Assembly (NCBI GenBank): GCA_018343915.1
Contig: JABRWF010000006.1
Coordinates: forward strand, 1-64,000
Source: Agroathelia rolfsii
Taxonomy: Eukaryota > Basidiomycota > Agaricomycetes > Amylocorticiales > Amylocorticiaceae
Direction of reading: 5' to 3'
DNA: 64,000 nucleotides
Shown here: positions 1 to 6,967 of the stretch, piece after piece
Layout of the letters: every line of letters starts with the position of its first letter
Position numbering within the stretch: position 1 is the stretch's first letter
Program-made: the position numbers and the translations under genes
The notes under the pieces: model-generated
Told to the model about the DNA's origin: nothing
Database searches by the model: none
Seen by the model: only the letters and a program-made list of their open reading frames with translations

Positions 1-50
1 AACCCCCTACCCCCCCCCCCCCCTAACCCCCCCCCTAACTAACCTAACAC
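1..50. repeat. Degenerate telomere-like C-rich tract at the chromosome end
   Basis: The first 50 bases are a run of C tracts broken by CTAA (variants of CCCTAA, the complement of TTAGGG), ending in CTAACTAACCTAACAC. The C-rich strand reads inward, as expected for the left end of a chromosome. The very long C runs may be partly sequencing error. Similar short tracts recur at about 474-502, 925-940, 1129-1151, 1565-1575 and 1975-1990, always between subtelomeric modules, so they mark places where telomere was once terminal. Confidence 0.8.
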
Positions 51-56
51 ATAGGT

Positions 57-146
57 CACGTGATCAGTAGGGGTTAGGTCACGTGGATTAGTCACGTGCC
101 TGTGAAGCACGTGACTCTGTCACGTGGTCTGGTTATAGATCACGTG
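57..146. promoter_or_regulatory. Cluster of six CACGTG (E-box) palindromes in module A
   Basis: CACGTG occurs at 57-62, 80-85, 93-98, 108-113, 121-126 and 141-146: six perfect palindromes in 90 bases. The cluster is retained in copies 2 and 3, though copy 3 lacks the first site through truncation. CACGTG is the classical site of bHLH proteins such as Cbf1, Pho4 and USF. Whether a protein binds here is inference; the array could be a promoter for the repeat RNA or a subtelomeric binding platform. Confidence 0.6.
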
Positions 147-351
147 TTTTTCATGTGACCTTGCTGTAAGGTTAGTAAGCACGTACTGCTTATTACTAAT
201 TATTAGCGATTTTTTAGTCATTCCGATGCGGATTTGATCTTATCGATCGGCGTTGGTAAGCGTCCCGCTCATGGATTACCAATCGCCTTCGGCGATTGGG
301 CTAGGTAAGCAAGATAACATTAGTCACCCTTAGGCTGATTACGTGTGTAGA

Positions 352-436
352 CTCGACTAAGCAGGTCCTGATGAGCCCTTTAAAGGGCGAAACGGGTATG
401 CTGTGGACTAACCATCCACCCGTTGACCCAGTCGAG
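352..436 (+). ncRNA. Hammerhead ribozyme candidate A1 (type I, intact core)
   Basis: Core CTGATGA lies at 368-374. Stem II is GCCC/GGGC with loop TTTAAA, and GAAA is at 389-392. Stem III is CGGGT (393-397) with ACCCG (418-422). The cleavage triplet is GTT (422-424), with predicted cut between 424 and 425. Stem I pairs GGTC with GACC next to the core and CTCGACT (352-358) with AGTCGAG (430-436), with an internal loop between them like those used for loop-loop contacts. All invariant core nucleotides are present, including the A15.1-U16.1 pair. GTT is a permitted but not optimal triplet. Known context: hammerheads of this class occur in Penelope-like retroelements and retrozymes. Confidence 0.75.
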
Positions 437-502
437 CCCCCCCTGCTCCTCTCACGAGTTTTATTTGCCATCCTCCCCCTAACCCCTAACTAACCTAACA
501 CG

Positions 503-924
503 TAGGTCACGTGATCAGTAGGGGTTAGGTCACGTGGATTAGTCACGTGCCTGTGAAGCACGTGACTTCGTCACGTGGTCTGGTTATAGATCACGTGTTT
601 TTCACGTGACCTTGCTGTAAGGTTAGTAAGCACGTACTGCTTATTACTAATTGTTAGCAATTTTTAGTCACTCCGATGCGGATCTGATCTTATCGATTGG
701 CGTTGGTAAGCGTCCCGTTCACGGATTACCGATCGCCTTCGGCGATCGGGCTAGGTAAGCAAGATAACATTAGTCACCCTTAGGCTGATTATGTGTGTAG
801 ACTCGACTAAGCAGGTCCTGATGAGCCCTTTAAAGGGCAAAACGGGTATGCTGTGGACTAACCATCCACCCGTTGACCCAGTCGAGCCCCCCCTGCTCCT
901 CTCACGAGTTTTATTTGCCATCCA
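503..924 (+). repeat. Subtelomeric module A, copy 2
   Basis: Near-identical to copy 1 over its full length. Differences include a paired change in the hairpin at 729-749 and a change of the catalytic G12 position of the hammerhead core to A (position 839). It is flanked by telomere-like tracts on both sides. Confidence 0.75.
802..886 (+). ncRNA. Hammerhead ribozyme candidate A2 (G12 mutated)
   Basis: Same architecture as A1: CTGATGA at 818-824, stems I-III preserved. Position 839, which should be the catalytic G12 of the GAAA element, is A, so the core reads AAAA. From known hammerhead biochemistry, loss of G12 strongly impairs cleavage, so this copy is probably inactive. Confidence 0.6.
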
Positions 925-940
925 CCCCCCTAACCCCCTA

Positions 941-1130
941 TACAAGATTACTCATCCCTTAAATTAGATCGGACACGCATCACGGACCCGATCGGGATGA
1001 CAAAAGCCTCCCTACGTAATACAAGACTGGTCCTGATGAGCATATAAGCGAAATGGGTTGGGTGGGCTGACAACTCACCCCCATTGACCCGTCTGCCCCG
1101 CTCGCCTTCGGCTCGCGATTTATTCAACCA
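941..1130 (+). repeat. Subtelomeric module B, copy 1 (5'-truncated)
   Basis: Matches the last 190 bases of the longer module B copy at 1576-1977 and starts abruptly at TACAAGATTACTC right after a telomere-like tract. It keeps the hammerhead-like motif (1024-1094) and the common 3' end (GCGATTTATTCAACC). A shared 3' end with a variable 5' end is the signature of reverse transcription primed at the element's 3' end. Confidence 0.75.
1024..1094 (+). ncRNA. Hammerhead ribozyme candidate B1 (intact core, short stem II)
   Basis: CTGATGA is at 1033-1039 and GAAA at 1050-1053. Stem II is short (GC...GC). Stem III pairs TGGG (1054-1057) with CCCA (1080-1083), extended by an inner GGGTGGG/CTCACCC helix. 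The cleavage triplet is ATT with predicted cut after 1085. Stem I pairs AGAC-x-GGTC with GACC-x-GTCT. Its sequence outside the core differs strongly from family A while the fold is kept, which argues against chance. Confidence 0.7.
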
Positions 1131-1151
1131 CCCCCTAACCCCCTAACCCTA

Positions 1152-1564
1152 GATCAGTAGGGGTTAGGTCACGTGGATTAGTCACGTGCCTGTGAAGCAC
1201 GTGACTCTGTCACGTGGTCTGGTTATAGATCACGTGTTTTTCATGTGACCTTGCTGTAAGGTTAGTAAGCACGTACTGCTTATTACTAATTGTTAGCGAT
1301 TTTTAGTCATTCCAATGCGGACTTGATCTTATCGATTGGCGTTGGTAAGCGTCCCGCTTATGGATTACCGATCGCCTTTGGCGATCGGGCTAGGTAAGCA
1401 AGATAACATTAGTCACCCTTAGGCTGATTATGTGTGTAGACTCGACTAAGCAGGTCCTGATGAGCCCTTTAAAGGGCAAAACGGGTATGCTGTGGACTAA
1501 CCATCCACCCGTTGACCCAGTCGAGCCCCCCCTGCTCCTCTCTACGAGTTTTATTTGCCATCCT
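1152..1564 (+). repeat. Subtelomeric module A, copy 3 (slightly 5'-truncated)
   Basis: Third A copy. It begins at GATCAGTAGGGG, about 12 bases into copies 1 and 2, directly after CCCTAACCCTA. It shares the G12-to-A change of copy 2 (position 1478). Its 3' end abuts ACCCCTAACCG. Confidence 0.75.
1441..1525 (+). ncRNA. Hammerhead ribozyme candidate A3 (G12 mutated)
   Basis: Third family A copy: CTGATGA at 1457-1463, stems intact, but G12 is A at 1478, as in A2. It is probably inactive and shares ancestry with A2. Confidence 0.6.
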
Positions 1565-1575
1565 ACCCCTAACCG

Positions 1576-1977
1576 GGTCCCGGCTATCAAGGTAACCGGC
1601 AAGTATCACGTGACTAACCTCACGTGACTTATAGGTCTAGGCCCATGGAGCTAGTCACATGCCCAGTCACGTGTTCAAGGTCTAGAACATCCGATTGGCC
1701 GCCGGCCCCACGTAACGTCGGACTAGTCACCCCGACATCGGCCTCCAATCGGCCTCCTTTACTCATCATAAAGGTGCGCTTCTCTATACAAGATTACTCA
1801 TCCCTTAAATTAGATCGGACACGCATCACGGACCCGATCGGGATGACAAAAGCCTCCCTACGTAATACAAGACTGGTCCTGATGAGTATATAAGCGAAAT
1901 GGGTTGGGTGGGCTGACAACTCACCCCCATTGACCCGTCTGCCCCGCTTGCCTTCGGCTCGCGATTTATTCAACCAC
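1576..1977 (+). repeat. Subtelomeric module B, copy 2 (longer copy)
   Basis: The last 190 bases match module B copy 1; about 210 further bases lie upstream. The upstream part has CACGTG sites near 1610-1630 and 1665, and an inverted repeat in which CCGATTGG (about 1690) can pair with CCAATCGG (about 1745), giving a long stem-loop. A hammerhead-like motif is at 1870-1940, and the 3' end abuts CCCCCTAACCCC. Confidence 0.7.
1870..1940 (+). ncRNA. Hammerhead ribozyme candidate B2 (intact core)
   Basis: CTGATGA is at 1879-1885, followed by GTATATAAGC as stem-loop II, then GAAAT, the long stem III, the triplet ATT, and stem I GACC/GGTC with AGAC/GTCT. Stem II starts G-T instead of G-C compared with B1, giving a G-T wobble in the second pair. 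The invariant core is intact. Confidence 0.65.
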
Positions 1978-1992
1978 CCCCCTAACCCCAAA

Positions 1993-2110
1993 ACTGGTCT
2001 CCAAGCTCTTAGGCACATTGGACAGGGACCAGCCCTTTTACTATACCCAATACTGGGAAGAAACTGAGGCCGAGGAGGAGCCCCCCCCCCCGGTCATTCG
2101 CAAAGTAAGT
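1993..2110 (+). pseudogene. Short coding-like remnant of unknown origin
   Basis: From about 1996 to 2105 the plus strand has an open, acidic and proline-rich reading (QYWEETEAEEEPPPPVIRK) ending exactly at a consensus splice donor (AAA followed by GTAAGT at 2106). It resembles the last part of an exon. It starts immediately inside the last telomere-like tract, so any upstream part is lost. I do not recognise the family. No continuation exon is apparent in 2110-2400. Confidence 0.35.
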
Positions 2111-2399
2111 TTTCTTTCTTTCTTCCATGAAATCCGCACTTATATTTGTGATAGGGCTCCATAGAGTCCTCCATGATTATTTTGGTCTATGTGCACCATT
2201 AAGCATGGCTGGAGGCAGTCCCTCAGAGGCACAGGACCACCAGTCTGCTAGTTGGTGCATTGGTTCTAACATTGCAAGCTGTATGTTATTACTATCCCCC
2301 ATCAATAGGATTTTTACACTAATTTTTGACTTAGCTTCTTTGTGCTTTTGGGCTATACTCAACTAGGGAATATGTCCTTTCTGAGGGAGCAGCTGGTAT

Positions 2400-2673
2400 G
2401 TTCTCTTACAATAAGTAGGACAATTGCTATGGCATCGATGACTCTGGGTCTCTATATATTATCAAGCGGGCGTCTAACTTCAGGCGCTCTTCACATCGCT
2501 ATGGTATTTGACCTGGATGGAAGGCTTCCTGTTCTTCTCGATAACCTTAAAGGGCCAGTGCTTGATATCATGCTTGATGTTAGGGTCATCCATCTTGTAA
2601 CTCATGAGACATTTAGCGTCAAAGACCGTATTCTGTGTATTTGTGTGGAATGTGTTCTTGGTATAGTCACTAA
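2400..2673 (-). pseudogene. Hsp70 nucleotide-binding-domain fragment
   Basis: On the minus strand the reading KNTFHTNTQNTVFDAK, then MDDPNIKHDIKHWPFKVI, aligns with the Hsp70 segment KNQ-AMNP-NTVFDAKRLIG...DP-VQ-DMKHWPFKV. It continues, after degenerate residues, to a PESSMP stretch that matches the conserved PEEISSMVL. In-frame stops and substitutions show decay. The fragment is cut at 2669-2673 by the target duplication of the first LTR. The orientation is opposite to the Hsp70 fragments further right, so the locus is also rearranged. Confidence 0.7.
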
Positions 2674-3680
2674 TGTTAAAAGGGTTATGATATAGAATGT
2701 AATGCACGTGTGCACTACTGTAAACCTTGTTTAAACCAAATACTTACTTGTGGTAGAAAAGTGCAGGGTTAGTTATCTTGGTAGATAGGCTTGGATCTAC
2801 AAGAAATTGGAAGCGATTAGTTTACTTCTATATCTTTAATATAAGACTTAGCCGGTGTCCCTTTGAGACTACCTACTTATTTTCCCTTTAGGAAAGGCTT
2901 GTTGTCTTATGGTAGACTTAGTAAGTCTATTAGTGAAGTTAGTACTCTAGGAGCTAGTCTTGTAGACTATTTAACTCACTATTTTTGAGTGAAATAACTT
3001 GTCATTTCCAGCCAAATTTGCTGGTGCTTATATAATACAAAATATTCTAATTTCTACAAGATTAGTAAGCCAATCCTGTGCTTATCTAATCCACTTAGTA
3101 AGAAGGATTGCTTACAAATCAGCTTATAAATCAGCTTAGTAATATTCCTATTTGCTGAATAATATGCTTGGTAAGCAATCTGTGTGCTTAGTAAGTAATT
3201 TGTATAGTATTAGTAAGTAAAATGTCTATTGATCTCAATATCCTATTATTAGATCTGTATTAGTAATATTTTATAAATATTACTAATATTATGAATTTGC
3301 TTAGTAAATATTTTGGTAATTTATAAGCAAGGATCTAGGGTGTGAAAAATCAATTAGTAATATTCACAATGATTATTGAGAAATGAATATTTAAATGGAA
3401 TTGTTTAATATTTATGAAAAGATATTCATAAATGATAAAGTCAAGTGACCTCAGATATGATAATCTTATCTCTGATAAGATTAGATATAATGAAATATTG
3501 AAAATATTAAATAAAAGAATATATGCATGTAAAGAATTGTTAATATCTCAACAATGAATGGTTGTAAAATCATGAAATAAATAATCATGTATGACATGAT
3601 GTTAGATGATTATTTGAAGTATTCATTGGAATTATTGGAAAGATATGAAGCTTGTAAATATTCAATCTTTCAACAACTAA
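2669..3680 (+). mobile_element. Solo LTR 1 with 5-bp target duplication ACTAA
   Basis: The element runs 2674-3675 (1002 bp), starts TGTTAAA and ends TTTCAACA. It is flanked by perfect direct repeats ACTAA (2669-2673 and 3676-3680). TG...CA ends, short inverted termini and a 5-bp duplication define an LTR-retrotransposon long terminal repeat. No internal coding region is present, so it is a solo LTR left by recombination. It is AT-rich. Strand assignment is by alignment with LTR 2 only. Confidence 0.85.
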
Positions 3681-3969
3681 TACTAGTTACAAATTTTCAT
3701 TTTCTCTACCATGGCCAACAGCTAGGGCGTCATGTTCATCCAAGTCTTTAAGGGTAGGCCTTTCCCACAAAGACGTCACAAATCTTCATTTTCTCTACCG
3801 CATCGGACAGCTGGGCCGCCGTCTTCATCCACATCTTTAATGGTGAGCATTCCTGACAAAAAATCACAGATCTTTGTTTTATCCACCACGTCCAATAGCT
3901 GGGCCGCCATCTTTATCCATATCTTCAACAGTGGGCATTCCCAAGAAAAAAATCACAGATCTTCATTTT
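3681..3969 (+). repeat. Tandem 88-bp repeat derived from an Hsp70 exon
   Basis: Three complete and one interrupted copies of an approximately 88-bp unit. The best preserved copy reads PDKKSQIF...NSWAAIFIHIFNSGHS, which aligns with the Hsp70 substrate-binding-domain segment P-KKSQIFST--DNQPGVLIQVFEGE. The fourth copy is split by LTR 2 and continues at 5008. The unit length is not a multiple of three and copies carry frameshifts, so this is a decayed internal tandem duplication within an Hsp70 pseudogene. Confidence 0.7.
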
Positions 3970-5007
3970 TGTTAAACTATTGTAGTTCTTGGGTTGTATA
4001 GTGTGGCTATATGCTAGCTCACAAGTTACCTGTTGTGAAGCAAACACTTACTTGTAGAGAAAAGTGCAGGCTTGGGTGGTTTCCTAAGAATAGGCAAAGT
4101 TTCCTAGGTAGGAAGCGGTTAGTAACTATGCTATACTTAAGATAAGACTGTAGCCGGTGTCCCTTTGAGACTACCTACTTGTTTCCCTTTAGGAAAGGCT
4201 TGTTGTCTTGTCTTGTAGACTTTGTAAGTCTAGGGTGAAGTTAGTACTCTAGGAGCTAGTCTTGTAGACTATTTAACTCACTATTTTCGAGTGAAAATAA
4301 CTTGTTATTTCCAGCCGAATTTGCTGGTGCTTATATAATACAAAATATTCTAATTTCTACAAGATTAGTAAGCCAATCCTGTGCTTATCTAATCCGCTTA
4401 GTAAGAAGGGTTGCTTACAAATCAGCTTATAAATCAGCTTAGTAATATTCCTATTTGCTGAATAATATGCTTGGTAAGCAATCTGTGTGCTTAGTAAGTA
4501 ATTTGTATAGTATTAGTAAGTAAAATGTCTATCGATCTCAATATCCTATTATTAGATCTGTATTAGTAATATTTTATAAATATTACTAATATTATGAACT
4601 TGCTTAGTAAATATTTTGGTGATTTATAAGCAAGGATCTAGGGCGTGAAAAATCAATTAGTAATATTCACAATGATTATTAAGAAATGAATATTTAAATG
4701 GAATTGTTTAATATTTATGAAAAAGATATTCATAAATGATAAAGTCAAGTGACTTTAGATATGATAATCTTATCTCTGATAAGATTAGATATAATGAAAT
4801 ATTGAAAATATTAAATAAAAGAATATATGCATATTATTTCAATGAATATATGCATGTAAAGAATTGTTAATATCTCAACAATGAACGGTTGTAAAATCAT
4901 GAAATAAATAATCATGTATGACATGATATTAGATGATTATTTGAAGTATTCATTGGAATTTTTGGAAAGATATGAAGCTTGTAAATATTCAATCTTTCAA
5001 CAATTTT
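3965..5007 (+). mobile_element. Solo LTR 2 with 5-bp target duplication ATTTT
   Basis: The element runs 3970-5002 (1033 bp), same family as LTR 1: TGTTAAAC...TTTCAACA, flanked by perfect ATTTT repeats (3965-3969, 5003-5007). It differs from LTR 1 mainly by a diverged first 60 bases and by a short duplication of the GAATATATGCAT stretch near 4820-4850. Because each copy has its own target duplication, the two are independent insertions and not the ends of one element. It inserted into the fourth copy of the Hsp70-derived repeat. Confidence 0.85.
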
Positions 5008-5400
5008 CTCTGCCATGGCCGACAGCTAGGCCGCCGTCTTCATTCAGGTTTTTAAGGGTGAGTATTTGCTAACCAAGGACAACAACCTGCTTGGCAAGTT
5101 TGAGCTCAATGGTATTCCTCCCACTCCTTGTGGTGTTCCTCAGATTGAGGTCACCTTCAAGATTGACGCTAACAGTATTATGAAGGTCTCCACTGCCAAT
5201 AAAGGCACTGGCAAATCTGAGCAGATCACAATCTCAAACAAGAAGGGCCATCTGTCTCGGGAGGATATGGACTGCATGGTTGCTCAGGCCCGAGCTTTGT
5301 CAATAGATGAGCATATATTCAATGAAAGTCTCTTGCTCTTTGAGAATGAGATTGTAACTAAAGCAAGTGCCTATATAGATATCAACCACAGATTGCTGTG
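5008..5400 (+). pseudogene. Hsp70 substrate-binding-domain fragment
   Basis: The reading from 5066 ([19 protein letters not shown], then [20 protein letters not shown] and [17 protein letters not shown]) is unmistakably the beta-sandwich and start of the lid of a cytosolic or ER Hsp70. It lacks the nucleotide-binding domain in cis, and the lid beyond about 5340 degenerates into unrelated sequence. It continues, across LTR 2, the tandem repeat at 3681-3969. It is a retained fragment, not a working gene. Confidence 0.8.
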
Positions 5401-5760
5401 CCCCCTTGAGCAACTGTGTCCCCTCACGCTAGTCTCCCCCTATGCTACACTTTCCCTTGAGCCACTGTCCCTGCGTGAGTGAGTTTGGCCCCTTGAGTGA
5501 GTATGTCCCCCTAAGTAAGTATGTCTCCCTGAGTGAGTATGTCCCCCTGGGCCAGTCTCTTCCCGCGTTGCGCTTTCCCTGGAGCCACCGTGCCTGCGTA
5601 AGCAACCATGCCCTCTTGAGTGACCGTGTCCCCCCGCGCCACTCTCCCTATGCCGCACTTTCCCTTGAGTGATCATGCCCCTTTGCACCACAGTCCTCTC
5701 CCTGTTGGGGTCCTCCCTTGAGCAACTGTATCCTGCCGCATCACATTCTTGAGTGTGAGC
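5395..5760. repeat. Minisatellite of CCCCTTGAGTGAGTATGT type units
   Basis: Imperfect tandem units of about 20 bp (consensus near GAGTGAGTATGTCCCCCT) fill 5470-5560, and more diverged relatives (CTTGAGTGACCGTGTCCCC and similar) extend both sides. On the minus strand this gives an artificial His/Gly/Arg/Ser-rich open reading frame. I see no sign that it is translated. Confidence 0.55.
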
Positions 5761-6967
5761 ATTTGCATAAGGCTCAGAGCCATTGTAGGACATGTTCAGG
5801 GGCATTGAGGACAATGTTTGCATTGAGAGGCGTACATTGCAACTAGAGGGAGTGCTTGTATAGATAGCAACTATAGATTGCCGTTTTGGCTCAAGCTGCC
5901 ATCTATTTCTCAGCTGCCATCTATTTTTAAGCCCTTGTCTATTATTAAGCCGCTCTGTTATTAAGTCATCATTTTTTGTTTGTTGCAATGGGTTTACTTC
6001 AAAAAGCTTAATAAAGTCGTAAAAAGGATTAAAAACTATATATGTAGAGTTGCTTAAAAAAACAAAAAATCTAAGTTCATTTTTGACAAGGAGATTCCAG
6101 GAGTCTACCCCTAGAAATGACCTAAAAGTTGCAAAAATGTATAAAAAGTATAAAAAGTTGAAAGTTAAAAGTCGAAAAGTGCCATGTAATTTTGCTGATG
6201 TAAAACAGCCATTACAGGCTACCTTGCACCTTAGAGAGGTTTTTGTAGGCTCTGGTTGAGTTTTAGTGACAAGAGATAGGTGTGCTCTTAACACAGGGCC
6301 TAATTGAAAGCCAATATGCTATTCTATATGCTAGAATAAACTTAGAATATTATGTATTTTACTCCCTGAGTTATAAAGCTAGACATCCAAAATAGCAAAA
6401 TATAGAATATGTTTTGTGGGTCACTGTATATATATAAAGCAAGTAATGTACTTTAATGATAATGGTTTTTATACCTGAACCACCACCACCACCACCTTGC
6501 ACCTACACATTCACCCTAAGCCTTACTGCTTACCACCTTACCCAATGTAAGTCTAATATATAAATATATTAGTAGTGGTAGTAGAGTGTAGTATATAAAT
6601 ACAGTAGTGGTAGTACACACATGTATAGTAGTGTACAGTGCAGTGGCGGCCAGATGCACATGCTGCCGGTCTTAGGACTGGCGCCGTTCATCACGCCGGC
6701 CTTATATCAATCAAGCAGTATTTCGTTTATCTTTCTTTTGCGTTTGTCGGGGCTCTGAGCAGCCCCTGGTGGAATCAGTTGGAAGGGAATGGAATTGTTC
6801 AGAAAACATATAAAACAGTCGATATGTGTATGTACTGCAGCTGAACTAATCAGCGATCGTAAATATATGGCGAACCTAAATGAGGATAAAGATAATTAAT
6901 ACTATGATTCCGTGATTCCATTTCTGCACATGTTATCTTACCAGAGGATGAAACCAACCTGACCATG
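5761..6967. other. Region without recognisable genes
   Basis: AT-rich stretch between the subtelomeric repeats and the first arm gene. It contains a short CAC(n) run at 6480-6496 and imperfect AT repeats near 6550-6620. The few open frames show no family resemblance. Confidence 0.5.

Larger units (their letters stand above)
51..473 (+). repeat. Subtelomeric module A, copy 1 (hammerhead-bearing element)
   Basis: First of three copies of a roughly 420-bp sequence (others at 503-924 and 1152-1564). In order it holds a cluster of CACGTG sites, a stretch ending in a strong hairpin (279-299) and a hammerhead-like RNA (352-436), then a CT/T-rich 3' end that abuts a telomere-like tract. No protein is encoded. 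Inference: the copy is a non-autonomous retroelement fragment added to a chromosome end. Its sense strand runs from telomere toward the interior, the orientation expected if reverse transcription was primed on the G-rich overhang. Confidence 0.75.

Noticed and set aside
2674..5002. The two LTRs as the ends of a single small retrotransposon with a 295-bp interior
   Set aside because: Each LTR has its own different 5-bp target duplication, and the interior is Hsp70-derived sequence that continues beyond LTR 2, so they are two separate solo LTRs.
5440..6294. 284-codon minus-strand open frame as a gene
   Set aside because: Half of it is translation of the minisatellite and the rest is AT-rich sequence without any domain; no splice or promoter support.
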